Positions 25,608 to 34,858 of a stretch of DNA of 64,000 bases are shown piece after piece. Position numbers and translations under genes: made by a program. A model generated the notes under the pieces. The model saw nothing but the letters and a program-made list of their open reading frames with translations, was not told where the DNA came from and did no database searches. Position 1 is the stretch's first letter, and each line of letters begins with the position of its first letter. Location of the stretch: the NCBI RefSeq assembly GCF_040538665.1, contig NZ_JBEWXT010000001.1, positions 1,266,501-1,330,500 of the forward strand. The letters are read 5' to 3'. The DNA comes from Aureibaculum sp. 2308TA14-22. Its GTDB lineage: Bacteria > Bacteroidota > Bacteroidia > Flavobacteriales > Flavobacteriaceae.

Positions 25608-26969
25608 TTATAGGTCAATTATTTTTTTTACTTTATTTCTGCGTAAATAACTTTTTATAATGTGTTGTACATCTCTGTTATTTTCCATTGATGTAATTAA
25701 CGTTTTTAATACTTCAATAGTATTAATTTGGTAGTTCAAATTATAAAACGCAATACCTTTAAAAACACCATTTTCAATTAAAATAGCACTATGTTCATCA
25801 TATTCACGGCCTTTGTCTATGATTACTATGTTTTTATTTTCAAAGCTGTGTTTGTCGACGACTTGCTTAACACGGTGATTGTAATCTTCTACTGATTCTT
25901 CTAGCATACATGCTCCATTACATGCTTTGATGGTATAATTAAAACAACTGCTTTTTGTATCATAAAGGCCTGTTAATTTTTGACACAGCTTGTATTCCTC
26001 TGTTATTTTAAACAAATTACTTTTTGCACTCTGTCTGTTGGCAAATGTCGTTATCGGGCTTTTTCTGCCATCAACTTTATCAATTTTCAGGTTTAGATAC
26101 CCTTTTTCATCTACAAAACTATATAAGGCATGGGTAAAGATAGTTCTTCGTAATGCTCGGTTATAAATTGGTTTATTGCGTTTGATTTCTTCACTTTCTT
26201 TAAGTAAAGCCACCAATTCGCTACCTGTAATTTCATAGGTGATGGTGGCTACTTGAGCCTGTATTTTTTTTGATTTATGGCTGGTATTTGTAAAATGCTG
26301 ATTTATTCGTTTTTTTATATTTTTACTTTTACCGATGTAAATGATTTCGCCATCTACACGATGCATATAATAAACACCTGTTTTTGTAGGCAAGCCTTCA
26401 ACAATATCAATTAATTTTGGGTCTAATTGTAGTTTAGGTTCGTTTCTAACTGTGCTTTTAATAATTTCTTTCTCAATATCTTTGTCTAGTAATAGTTGAA
26501 AAAGTTTTGTAGTTGCAATAGCATCGCCATTTGCTCTATGCCTATCCGTTACCGGGATGCCGAGCGTTCTGCATAGTTTTCCTAGTTTGTATGAATCTAG
26601 GTCTGGAATTAATTTTTTACTTAGTTCAACTGTACATAAAGATTCGCGTTCGTATTCAAAACCCAAACGTTTAAATTCTGTACGTAAAATTCTATAATCA
26701 AATTTGGAATTATGTGCGACGATAATACAATTGTCCGTAATTTCAATAATACGTTTTGCAACCTCGTAAAATTTTGGGGCATTCCGTAACATTTGATTAT
26801 TAATGCCCGTTAAATTGACCACAAAAGGTTGAATGCTACGTTCGGGATTTACCAAACTGATAAAGCTGTCAACAATTTGATGTCCGTCAAATTTATGAAT
26901 GGCAATTTCGGTAATACCCTCTTCATTGTATTTACCACCAGTAGTTTCTATGTCAACAACCGCGTACAA
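25608..26969 (-). CDS. DEDDh exonuclease fused to a GIY-YIG (UvrC-like) domain
   Basis: The 453-residue protein joins two nuclease domains. Residues 1-160 are a DnaQ-like 3'-5' exonuclease with D6-x-E8 (VDIETTG), H86-N-x-x-F-D91 and H144-x4-D149. Residues about 195-280 are a GIY-YIG domain (GVYYM, YIGKS, Arg221 and a late Glu in KESEEIKRNKPIYN). The C-terminal 170 residues include a Cys-rich stretch (SSCFNYTIKACNGACM). The UvrB-binding and RNase H-like parts of UvrC are not recognisable. It is probably a DNA repair nuclease related to the Cho and epsilon-UvrC type fusions. It begins next to the M28 peptidase stop. Confidence 0.9.
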   Translation of the reverse strand: MYAVVDIETTGGKYNEEGITEIAIHKFDGHQIVDSFISLVNPERSIQPFVVNLTGINNQMLRNAPKFYEVAKRIIEITDNCIIVAHNSKFDYRILRTEFKRLGFEYERESLCTVELSKKLIPDLDSYKLGKLCRTLGIPVTDRHRANGDAIATTKLFQLLLDKDIEKEIIKSTVRNEPKLQLDPKLIDIVEGLPTKTGVYYMHRVDGEIIYIGKSKNIKKRINQHFTNTSHKSKKIQAQVATITYEITGSELVALLKESEEIKRNKPIYNRALRRTIFTHALYSFVDEKGYLNLKIDKVDGRKSPITTFANRQSAKSNLFKITEEYKLCQKLTGLYDTKSSCFNYTIKACNGACMLEESVEDYNHRVKQVVDKHSFENKNIVIIDKGREYDEHSAILIENGVFKGIAFYNLNYQINTIEVLKTLITSMENNRDVQHIIKSYLRRNKVKKIIDL

Positions 26970-28055
26970 TTAGTCTTTATCTACTTCTAGTCTTTTATTT
27001 CGGTTGGCAATTTCCCAAGCGGTGTGAAACACCAATTGAGCTCTTTTTTGAAGTAAATCATACCTGATTTTGTCAGCGGTATCCGTATGCATATGATAAT
27101 CTTTGTGTACACCATTAAAATAAAAGATAATAGGAATATTATTTTTGGCAAAATTATAGTGATCAGACCTATAATAGAACCTGTTAGGATCGTTTTCATC
27201 ATTATACGTATAGTCCAGCTCCAGGTTGATGTATTTCTTATTAACGGCCTCAGAAAGCTCATGAAGTTCAGTACTTAATTTGTCCGCACCTATCAAATAT
27301 ACAAATTCAGGATTTTCAGTATGTTTTTTATCAACTCTGCCCACCATATCTATATTTAAATTAGCAACGGTGTTCTCTAGAGGAAATATAGGATTTTCAG
27401 TGTAATATTTAGAGCCGTAAAGCCCAATTTCCTCTCCAGTAACATGTAAAAATACAATAGAACGCTTGGGTCCGTTGCCTTCTTTTACCGCTTTTTGAAA
27501 AGTTTTTGCAATTTCTAATATAGCTGTGTTTCCGGATGCATCGTCATCGGCACCATTGTAAATCTTTCCTCTTTTTATGCCTACGTGATCGTAATGAGCG
27601 GACAGCACAATATATTCATCTGGTTTTTCAGAGCCTTTAATATAAGCAACTACATTTTCAGAATCATTTTTAGCACTTCCTTTAAAATAAGAAGCAGGAA
27701 TGGACTGTAAATAATTACCGTCGGTATTGGCTGCCGGTATACCAAGTTCTTTGTAGTAATTTGCAATGTAGGCTGCAGCTTTTTTTTGGCCTTCTTCGCC
27801 GGTAAACCTTCCTTCAAACTCATCAGATGCCAGAGTGTACAATACTTTCTTTAAATCTTCTTGGGTGATGGTTTCGGCATAATTCTTTGCGAAATCACTT
27901 ATTAAATTGATTTCAGAGGGTTTTTTAACTTTGTTTTTTACAGGATCAATACTTGTGATTCTTTCGGTGGTTGTGGATTCGGAATTTGAACTCGTTTGTG
28001 AAGCTCCGCAAGAAAGTATTAGCGAAAAAACAATGGTAATAAAACTAATCTTCAT
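26970..28055 (-). CDS. M28-family aminopeptidase lipoprotein
   Basis: The chosen start at 28055 (361 aa) gives a lipoprotein signal (lipobox LSCG, about Cys16); the longer form from 28085 would overlap the promoter element. Residues numbered from this start show the M28 zinc-peptidase motifs: AHYDHVG (His154), DDDASGN (Asp171 region), GEEIGL (Glu208-Glu209) and NIDMVGR (Asp236). The zinc-binding His in the last part is probably in YRSDHYNF. It should remove N-terminal residues from peptides in the periplasm or at the cell surface. It is the first gene of a run toward miaA. Confidence 0.93.
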   Translation of the reverse strand: MKISFITIVFSLILSCGASQTSSNSESTTTERITSIDPVKNKVKKPSEINLISDFAKNYAETITQEDLKKVLYTLASDEFEGRFTGEEGQKKAAAYIANYYKELGIPAANTDGNYLQSIPASYFKGSAKNDSENVVAYIKGSEKPDEYIVLSAHYDHVGIKRGKIYNGADDDASGNTAILEIAKTFQKAVKEGNGPKRSIVFLHVTGEEIGLYGSKYYTENPIFPLENTVANLNIDMVGRVDKKHTENPEFVYLIGADKLSTELHELSEAVNKKYINLELDYTYNDENDPNRFYYRSDHYNFAKNNIPIIFYFNGVHKDYHMHTDTADKIRYDLLQKRAQLVFHTAWEIANRNKRLEVDKD

Positions 28056-28082
28056 ACAACAGTTTGTTAAAAAATTAAAAAT

Positions 28083-28090
28083 CAAATGTA
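28083..28090 (-). promoter_or_regulatory. -7 promoter element for the M28 peptidase run
   Basis: Minus-strand TACATTTG matches TAnnTTTG and lies 27 bases before the chosen ATG at 28055. The same octamer precedes the substrate-binding lipoprotein gene at 31067. Confidence 0.5.
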
Positions 28091-28095
28091 ATTAA

Positions 28096-28923
28096 TTAAT
28101 CAGTATTAATTACGAATTGTTTAGATTTCACATCAAATGTTACTAAATCAGAGGTGAATAAAGAGGAAACGCTTCCGTTAGCAATCAAATTTTCAGTTTT
28201 ACCAGAAATGATACCGTTATCGTTCATCAACCATAATTCGTCTGCTAATAGTAAACCCAACTGAATTTCATGTGAAGAGATTAAAATGGTCTTTTGATGT
28301 TGTTTGCTAAGTGTTTTTAATAATTTATAAATCTCAACCTTGTTCTGAATATCTAAATGAGCTGTGGGTTCATCTAAAATTATAATGTCTGTATTCTGAG
28401 CCAATGTTCTTGCAATCATTACTTTTTGCAATTGCCCATCACTTAATTCATTATATTTTTTATGGGCAATTTCCTCAATATGTGTCTGTGTAATAGCAAT
28501 ATCTATATGATTTTTATCAATATCAGTTAAACTACCAATCCAATTGGTATAAGGCTGTCTGCCCAGAGCAATGAGTTCATAAACTGTTAAGTTGCTTTCT
28601 GGAATTTTTTCCGTCAGCACTAAACTCATTTTTTTTGCTAGATCAATATTTTCAATAGCTTCTAACTCTCGTTCTTCAATAAAGATATCTCCTTCTAATT
28701 TAGGCTGCACCTTAGTTAACGTTCTTAGTAATGTTGACTTTCCAACACCATTTTTACCAAGTAAACAAGTAAATTGACCCCTCGCTAAGCAGATATTAAT
28801 TTTGTCAGCTACAGAATGTAGCTGCTTTTTGTTTTGATAACCAATTTTTAAGTTAATCGTTTTAATGATATTATGTGAATTTTTATCTATCAATAGGTGT
28901 TTCTTTTTCTGATGAGCAACCAA
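28096..28923 (-). CDS. ABC importer ATP-binding protein (iron-siderophore/cobalamin type)
   Basis: This cytoplasmic ATPase of 275 residues powers the importer encoded with the two upstream genes. It has Walker A GKNGVGKST (56-64), the ABC signature LSDGQ (160-164) and Walker B IIILDEPTAHLD (about 180-191). The sequence is of the FecE/BtuD class. An N-terminal extension of about 20 residues before the ABC domain is slightly long. The gene overlaps the permease gene by 34 bases. Confidence 0.94.
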   Translation of the reverse strand: MVAHQKKKHLLIDKNSHNIIKTINLKIGYQNKKQLHSVADKINICLARGQFTCLLGKNGVGKSTLLRTLTKVQPKLEGDIFIEERELEAIENIDLAKKMSLVLTEKIPESNLTVYELIALGRQPYTNWIGSLTDIDKNHIDIAITQTHIEEIAHKKYNELSDGQLQKVMIARTLAQNTDIIILDEPTAHLDIQNKVEIYKLLKTLSKQHQKTILISSHEIQLGLLLADELWLMNDNGIISGKTENLIANGSVSSLFTSDLVTFDVKSKQFVINTD

Positions 28924-29918
28924 ATTACGACAGGAGCTCCAAATAATGAAGTTATGGCGTTAATAGGTAGTAAATATTCGCTGTTGGGCAATTGAGCAAT
29001 AGTATCACTTATCAACATTACAATCGCACCTAAAATTGCTACTGCTGGTAAAATAATTTTATGGTCAGATGTTTTTATAATCAATTTTGCCAAATGTGGA
29101 ACTGCTAACCCAACAAAAGCAATAGGCCCAGAAAAAGCTGTAATTACACCAGTTAACAATCCTGTTACTATCATGGTTACATTACGAGTTTTCTTCAGGT
29201 TTACACCCAAACTCACAGCATAATTTTCACCTAATAATAAGCTGTTTAAGGGCTTAATGATGCTTGTTACAATGATCAAGCTCAACATGGTTACTGTAAA
29301 AAGAATAAGTATCTCATTCCAAGCTAAACTTCCTAAACTTCCAAAAGTCCAAAATACATATCGTTGCAAACTTTCGGCACTACTAAAATAAGCTAAAATA
29401 CTAATGATAGCAGCTGTAAAGCTCCCGAACATCAATCCAATAATAAGGATTGACATTGTGTTTTTAATATTTTTGGCAACCAACATTACAATAGCTAAGA
29501 CTAAAAATGCACCTAAACTTGCGGCAAAAGCAATACTTAAATTTGAAATAGACAATGTTGCCGAAGCACCTACAAATGCTGATGTACCCAGTATTAGCAA
29601 TGCAACGCCTAAGCTGGCTCCAGAACTTACACCTAAAACGAAAGGGCCTGCAAGCGGATTTCTAAACAAAGTTTGCATTAATAAACCACAAATAGACAGA
29701 CCTGAACCTACTAATATAGCCGTGATGGCTTTGGGTAATCGAAAATCAAGCACAATATTTTGCCAAGATTCTTTAATAGTTTCATTGCCAAAAAGTGCCT
29801 TTATGATATCTTTTACTGGGATATCAACTGAACCTAAACTTAGATTTACCAAAAAGGCTAACAATAGCAAACCAAAAAACAGTAAAAACTTTAGCGAATA
29901 TGTATTGTTGATCTTCAA
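28890..29918 (-). CDS. FecCD/BtuC-type ABC importer permease
   Basis: This 342-residue integral membrane protein has about nine or ten hydrophobic segments. It shows FecCD-family landmarks such as DFRLPKAITAILVGSGLSICGLLMQ, GPFVLGVSSGASLG, and a late GPIAFVGLAVPH that contacts the ATPase. It forms the inner-membrane pore for ferric siderophores, heme or cobalamin. It starts with an ATGA overlap (29915-29918) with the substrate-binding protein gene. No TonB-dependent receptor is nearby, so the substrate cannot be fixed. Confidence 0.95.
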   Translation of the reverse strand: MKINNTYSLKFLLFFGLLLLAFLVNLSLGSVDIPVKDIIKALFGNETIKESWQNIVLDFRLPKAITAILVGSGLSICGLLMQTLFRNPLAGPFVLGVSSGASLGVALLILGTSAFVGASATLSISNLSIAFAASLGAFLVLAIVMLVAKNIKNTMSILIIGLMFGSFTAAIISILAYFSSAESLQRYVFWTFGSLGSLAWNEILILFTVTMLSLIIVTSIIKPLNSLLLGENYAVSLGVNLKKTRNVTMIVTGLLTGVITAFSGPIAFVGLAVPHLAKLIIKTSDHKIILPAVAILGAIVMLISDTIAQLPNSEYLLPINAITSLFGAPVVIWLLIRKRNTY

Positions 29919-31048
29919 TTTAATTGTTGCAAGTAAAATGGTTTATAGTCGGTAAGTAATTCAGGATGTGTAACTTTTATGATGTCTTTTAATACAATGT
30001 GTGGCTGTATTGGAGCAAGTTCGTAGTACAAAGCACCACCAGTTTCTCCTTTTTTTTGTGTGAAAGAAAAAATATTTTTGGTTGCAAAAGCATCAAATTT
30101 AGAGTAGTGTTCATTAGCATTTTCTAATTGTTCTAAACTATTATAATGTCCTGGTGCAATCCAAAAATCGGCATGCTGACCCTTGTCATAAACAGATTCA
30201 AAACTCAATGACAAACTACCTTTACCTTTGGTATCTGACCATAAATAATCGGTATTGGCATCTTTTAAAAATTTTGCCACAAAACTTTCCCCAGCAGGTA
30301 GGTTCCATACATCTTTAAATAATACCCCAGATAAAACTGTAGGTTTTGAGGCAGCGTTTTTAGCTATCAAAACTGCGTCGTTATATTCCTTTTCAATAGT
30401 ATCAAAAATACGAACTGCTGCTGCTTCCTTATCAAAAAATAGGGCAAAAAATTTAATCCATTCCGCCCTTCCCAAAGGGGTTTCTTCTAACCAATCACCA
30501 TTTAAAACCACTGGAATCCCAGCTTTTTCAATAGTATTAAACATTTTGTTGTTGTTACGCATTGAAAAGCCTACTAATAGTTCAGGTGCTATATCCAATA
30601 AAATTTCTGTATTGATGCTTTCTTCGTTCCCTAATTCTCTAATTAGTTTTTTATCAATTCTTGATCGAGTTTTAAATGAGGAAATATATTTTAAATGAGG
30701 AAACCCAACCAAAGTATGCTCAGCTTCCAATAATTCTAGCATAGGAATATGTGTAGTAGATGTAACCACCAATTTTTCAATAGGTATTCTGATAATTTTT
30801 TTATTTTTTAGACTGTCGGGAATACTTTGATCTTTAGGAAAAACTATATATTCCAATGCCTGTTCAGCATTGGGGTAAGGTGATTTAATTATTAGTTTTT
30901 TATAACTACTAAATATTTGTATATCAAAGCCTTTAGCGTATTTTATTGAAGTGTTAGTATTATTGGAGTTAATAGATTTTTTTCCTTGGTTGCACCCAAT
31001 AAAAAAAAACATTATGAAGAGAATTAATAATGATTTAAAAAGTTTCAT
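29915..31048 (-). CDS. ABC importer substrate-binding lipoprotein
   Basis: I chose the start at 31048 (377 aa). It begins a lipoprotein signal (lipobox FIGC, Cys19), and a -7 element overlaps the upstream in-frame ATG at 31069. The rest fits a class III periplasmic binding protein with two lobes, of the kind that binds siderophore or cobalamin (HIPMLELLEAEHTLVGFP and later GETGGALYYELAPIQPH). It is tethered to the inner membrane in the periplasm, or exposed at the surface, and hands substrate to the permease. It leads the three-gene importer operon. Confidence 0.92.
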   Translation of the reverse strand: MKLFKSLLILFIMFFFIGCNQGKKSINSNNTNTSIKYAKGFDIQIFSSYKKLIIKSPYPNAEQALEYIVFPKDQSIPDSLKNKKIIRIPIEKLVVTSTTHIPMLELLEAEHTLVGFPHLKYISSFKTRSRIDKKLIRELGNEESINTEILLDIAPELLVGFSMRNNNKMFNTIEKAGIPVVLNGDWLEETPLGRAEWIKFFALFFDKEAAAVRIFDTIEKEYNDAVLIAKNAASKPTVLSGVLFKDVWNLPAGESFVAKFLKDANTDYLWSDTKGKGSLSLSFESVYDKGQHADFWIAPGHYNSLEQLENANEHYSKFDAFATKNIFSFTQKKGETGGALYYELAPIQPHIVLKDIIKVTHPELLTDYKPFYLQQLN

Positions 31049-31066
31049 TTGTAGTTTTTCTAATGA

Positions 31067-31074
31067 CAAATGTA
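31067..31074 (-). promoter_or_regulatory. -7 promoter element for the ABC importer operon
   Basis: Minus-strand TACATTTG matches TAnnTTTG and lies 18 bases before the ATG at 31048. I saw no Fur-type inverted repeat in the short gap. Confidence 0.5.
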
Positions 31075-31080
31075 TTCATT

Positions 31081-32466
31081 TTAATACACAATTGTGTCAT
31101 TGGCAATGGTTGGAAGTTTATAATTTCCATAATCAATTGTAACCTTACCATTGTTCAAACTTTTTACAGCATCCGATTCAACATTAGTATTAAAGAGATA
31201 CACTTTTTCTAAACTTTTAAAATCTGCTAAATCATTTAAATAATTACTATTGAATTCTGTATGAGTTAGATTAATTGATTTTAAATGCTCTAAGCTGGAT
31301 AATTTGTTGAGCGTTGCTCCCGTAATTTTTGTATTGTCCAATTTTAAAACGGTTAAATGTTTTAGAGTAGTCAATTTCTCAATAATGGCATCTGTTATTT
31401 GAGTGTTCCCCAAATCCAATACGGCAATTTGATTACTGATTTTTGATATAGTTTCAAAATCTTTATCAGTAAAATCAGGTTTATTGATGCAAGTTACACT
31501 TAGAAAGCTAGTGATTTTGCTAAGTTTTTCAATATGTACGCCTATATTTTCAATTTCAATAATATCCTCACTGGAAACTGCAGGAACCTCAATATCAGGA
31601 TAGGTATTATTTAAAATTTTTGGGAAAAATGATAAAAATAGATTTTTGTCCAATTGCAGTTCCTTTATTGTTTTTTCTGTCGGATTTCCAATTTGTATCC
31701 ACTTCTCTATTAGTTTTATTTCATCTTTAGTAAGTTGTGTTTTATCTTTTGGCGGCATTCTGTCATCATCATCTTCGGGTAAAACCAATCGTCTGTGTAA
31801 TTCGCTCTTTTCAGTATTGTTAGAAACAATAACCTCCCCGTTTTCGCCACCCAATAGAATAGCATCAAAGGTATTAAGAGCTAAGTCTCCTTTAGATTTT
31901 TTGGGATTATGACAACTTACACACTTATTATTGATTATGGGATGAATAACGTCTTCATAAAGTTCTTTTTCTTGCCAGTTTTCTTCAGTTAATGCTATTT
32001 TTTTCTCTTCAAAAATTTCAAATCCTAATGCTTTTTTGATTGTGTTAGGCAATGGTTCAACCAAATAATCTTCACCATGCGTTATACTGCCTCCTAAATG
32101 CCCTGTATAGGAAATCAAAAAAAGCATTACTACGACGGTCGGCTTTAGTGGCAGTTTTTTAAAATTTGATTTATTTTTTAAACGAAAATAAACCACAAAA
32201 CAAAAAATAGCGGTGATAATTCCAAACCATAAATGCCATTTAATTGAATCGTAGCTATAGCCTTCTGATTGATAACCTAAGTATCCAGTTAGGCAAGCTA
32301 ATGCAGCGGTAATTCCTCCCAAAAGAAAAATTAGAGGAATTACATTTTTAAATTCTGCTTTTTTTCTGTCCAAATAATAGAGTAGAAGTCCAAGTATTAT
32401 AAAACCTATGGGCAAATGCACTATAACGGGATGCAACCTACCAAGCAATTGTGTTAAAACTTCCAT
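31081..32466 (-). CDS. membrane cytochrome-like protein with leucine-rich repeats
   Basis: I chose the ATG at 32466 (461 aa), which overlaps the upstream stop as TAATG. The N-terminus has about five membrane segments (about 10-31, 41-62, 78-95 and 108-120) with conserved histidines (H12, H17, H78, H123, H130), like DUF2231-type proteins. Then comes a PSCyt1-type heme motif C172-V-S-C175-H176, in a context ending DDRMPPKDKTQL. The last 110 residues or so hold four to five leucine-rich repeats (for example LAVLDLGNTQIT and LTVLKLDNTKIT). It is probably a periplasm-facing electron-transfer or scaffold protein for the oxidoreductases of the same operon. Confidence 0.88.
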   Translation of the reverse strand: MEVLTQLLGRLHPVIVHLPIGFIILGLLLYYLDRKKAEFKNVIPLIFLLGGITAALACLTGYLGYQSEGYSYDSIKWHLWFGIITAIFCFVVYFRLKNKSNFKKLPLKPTVVVMLFLISYTGHLGGSITHGEDYLVEPLPNTIKKALGFEIFEEKKIALTEENWQEKELYEDVIHPIINNKCVSCHNPKKSKGDLALNTFDAILLGGENGEVIVSNNTEKSELHRRLVLPEDDDDRMPPKDKTQLTKDEIKLIEKWIQIGNPTEKTIKELQLDKNLFLSFFPKILNNTYPDIEVPAVSSEDIIEIENIGVHIEKLSKITSFLSVTCINKPDFTDKDFETISKISNQIAVLDLGNTQITDAIIEKLTTLKHLTVLKLDNTKITGATLNKLSSLEHLKSINLTHTEFNSNYLNDLADFKSLEKVYLFNTNVESDAVKSLNNGKVTIDYGNYKLPTIANDTIVY

Positions 32467-33344
32467 TATTCTGTTTGCATTCTTTTTTTTATGGCGTTCA
32501 TAATATATACATTGACTTTCCATTGATTGGCAACGGGAACTCTAGTATATGGTAAGGTTTGCATATAATCTGCGGGTCCAAATTCTGTGGTAATAGTAAA
32601 GGATTTGTTACTATTTTTCCAACGCTTTTTTATCACTTTCTCCCAGATGTCTAGATGCCTGTCAACTGCTTTTTTCCATTCAGGAGCTTCAGGATCATTT
32701 ACCTGCGGCCCTTCGGCATAGCCCACTCTGGCATGTATATGATTGGTTTTATCAATAACCTTTTCCAATTCTTTATCTTGATTTTGTAATAAAGACTCGT
32801 GTACCACCATCCAATGGCTAATATCCAATGTTAGTTTTAACTCGGGGATTTTTTCTAAATAGTTATTGGTATCGGGTAAATTATAACTAAACCGTCCCCG
32901 ATGTGTTTCATGATAAATTGGGATATTATGTTTTTTACTTATGCTATTAGAAGCATCAATAATAGCTTTATTTTGCTCAAAGGTAAAAAAATCATTACCA
33001 GTATGGCAATTAATAGCAACTGGATTCCAAGCAATAATTTTTTCTAAATTTGATGTAAACTTAGCTAAACCTTCTTTAAAAGGTAACGACCTATTAGTGC
33101 CATTTAAAAATATAACTGCTAAATTGTGTTTTTCTAAAGCAGTCTTCAATTCATCTTGATTTTTTTTATCATTAGGAAACCAAACTTCAATACCATCATA
33201 ACCAGATGATTTTGCCCTTTCGCAAAAAGCATCCCAGGATAAGGTATTGCCCCAATTGGTTTGGAAAAACAAGAGCTTTTCTTGAGCAACTAACTGCAAT
33301 GAAAAAATGAATAGTACAACTGAGAGTAATTTTTTTATTTGCAT
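32466..33344 (-). CDS. secreted sugar phosphate isomerase/epimerase-like TIM barrel
   Basis: This 292-residue protein has a signal peptide (cleavage after LVAQ, about 21) and an AP-endonuclease-2-like TIM barrel (xylose isomerase-like). Visible elements are DGIEVWFP near the start, NCHTGNDFF, IPIYHETHRGRFSY, LTLDISHW and ITTEFGP, which supply metal-binding His, Glu and Asp residues. It should act on a sugar or polyol outside the cytoplasm. Its stop overlaps the start of the cytochrome-like gene, and it follows the DUF1501 gene by 4 bases. Confidence 0.88.
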   Translation of the reverse strand: MQIKKLLSVVLFIFSLQLVAQEKLLFFQTNWGNTLSWDAFCERAKSSGYDGIEVWFPNDKKNQDELKTALEKHNLAVIFLNGTNRSLPFKEGLAKFTSNLEKIIAWNPVAINCHTGNDFFTFEQNKAIIDASNSISKKHNIPIYHETHRGRFSYNLPDTNNYLEKIPELKLTLDISHWMVVHESLLQNQDKELEKVIDKTNHIHARVGYAEGPQVNDPEAPEWKKAVDRHLDIWEKVIKKRWKNSNKSFTITTEFGPADYMQTLPYTRVPVANQWKVNVYIMNAIKKRMQTE

Positions 33345-33348
33345 ACTT

Positions 33349-34857
33349 TTAAGCTAGTATTTCATTAATAATGTTTCCTTCAACATCTGTTAGTCTGAAT
33401 GGTCTCCCTTGAAAATCAAATGTAAATTCTTCATGGTTAAAGCCCAATAAATGTAAAATTGTAGCGTGTACATCATGTACAGAAACTTTTCCGTTGACAG
33501 CATTAAAGCCTATCTCGTCAGTTTCACCATGTACAGCTCCATTTTTAATACCACCACCGGCCATCCACATGGTAAAGGCATCTCCGTGATGATCCCTGCC
33601 CTTAAATCCCATTTCTTTACCTTCTCTGTTTTCTTGCATAGGTGTTCTACCAAATTCACCACCCCAAACAATTAAAGTTTCGTCTAAAAGTCCCCGCTGT
33701 TTTAAATCGAGAATTAATGCGGTCATGGGTCTGTCAATATCCTTACATTTATTTCTGAGTCCTAAGTCCACTGCGGTTTGATGATTTGTACCATGACTGT
33801 CCCATCCCCAATCAAATAACTGAACAAAACGTACGCCGTCTTCCACTAACTTTCTGGCTAATAGACAATTGTTTGCAAATGATTCTTTACCCGGCTGTAC
33901 ACCATACATTTCCTTAATGTTTTCAGGTTCGTTTTCAATATTCATAACTTCGGGTACAGCAATTTGCATTCTGTAAGCCATTTCATATTGATTGATTCTA
34001 GCCAGTATTTCAGGATCACCATATTTTGAATATTCTTCTTTGTTTATGGTGTTAATAGCATCAATAGTTTCTTTTTTAAGATTTCTGGAAATTCCTTTAG
34101 GGTCTTCAATATACAACACCGGATCTCCTTTTGATCTACATTGAACACCTTGATATACCGAAGGTAAAAAACCGCTTCCCCAAACACTTTTTCCAGCACT
34201 GGGTTGTTTTCCGCCAGAGGTTAATACAACAAATCCTGGTAAATTTTGGTTCTCAGAACCCAAGCCATAAGTTACCCAAGAACCCAAACTTGGTCTTCCT
34301 AATCGTGGTCCACCCGTATGCATAAACAATTGAGCGGGTCCGTGATTGAACTGATCGGTATGGACGGCTTTTAAAAAGGCAACATCATCCACAACATTTT
34401 TAAAATGGGGTAAAAAATCAGAGACCCAGTTGCCCGATTCACCTTCTAGCTTGAAATTTGCTTGTGGCCCCAATAATTTTGGTTTCCCTCTAATAAAGGC
34501 AAATTTTTTGCCTTGAAGTAAGGAGTCTGGACATAATTGATTATGTAATTTAGCCAAGGTAGGTTTGTAATCGAACATTTCCAATTGTGACGGAGAACCT
34601 GCCATATGTAAATAAATAATAGACTTTACTTTTGGAGCGAAAGGAGGCGGTAAAGTAGCCAACGGATTTAAGTCTCTTTCAGAAAATGCGGTTGTTGTTG
34701 TATTTGTTTTTTTTGCAAATGGATCACATCCCATAAAAATAGAACTCAATGCCAAACCACCGATACCCGTAGCACATTGTTTTATAAAATGCCTACGAGT
34801 CTTCGCTTGTACATTGCGTTCAAGCTTTTCTTTTATTAATCGTTCTAGCTTATCCAT
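33349..34857 (-). CDS. DUF1501-family protein exported by Tat
   Basis: The 502-residue protein carries a twin-arginine signal (RRHFIKQCATGIGGLALSS, Arg21-Arg22) and then a sulfatase or alkaline-phosphatase-like DUF1501 domain. Landmarks are IIYLHMAGSPSQLEMFDYKP, KPKLLGP, QLFDWGWDSHG, IVWGGEFGRTP and GRDHHGDAF. Homologues are abundant in Planctomycetes and marine Bacteroidota, always paired with DUF1549/DUF1553 proteins. It is probably folded before export and acts in the periplasm; its substrate is unknown. The gene starts one base after the upstream gene. Confidence 0.92.
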   Translation of the reverse strand: MDKLERLIKEKLERNVQAKTRRHFIKQCATGIGGLALSSIFMGCDPFAKKTNTTTTAFSERDLNPLATLPPPFAPKVKSIIYLHMAGSPSQLEMFDYKPTLAKLHNQLCPDSLLQGKKFAFIRGKPKLLGPQANFKLEGESGNWVSDFLPHFKNVVDDVAFLKAVHTDQFNHGPAQLFMHTGGPRLGRPSLGSWVTYGLGSENQNLPGFVVLTSGGKQPSAGKSVWGSGFLPSVYQGVQCRSKGDPVLYIEDPKGISRNLKKETIDAINTINKEEYSKYGDPEILARINQYEMAYRMQIAVPEVMNIENEPENIKEMYGVQPGKESFANNCLLARKLVEDGVRFVQLFDWGWDSHGTNHQTAVDLGLRNKCKDIDRPMTALILDLKQRGLLDETLIVWGGEFGRTPMQENREGKEMGFKGRDHHGDAFTMWMAGGGIKNGAVHGETDEIGFNAVNGKVSVHDVHATILHLLGFNHEEFTFDFQGRPFRLTDVEGNIINEILA

Positions 34858-34858
34858 T

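Noticed and set aside
29404-29955. A long open frame of 183 codons on the + strand
   Set aside because: It lies opposite the ABC permease gene, whose protein has clear family motifs; the + frame has none.
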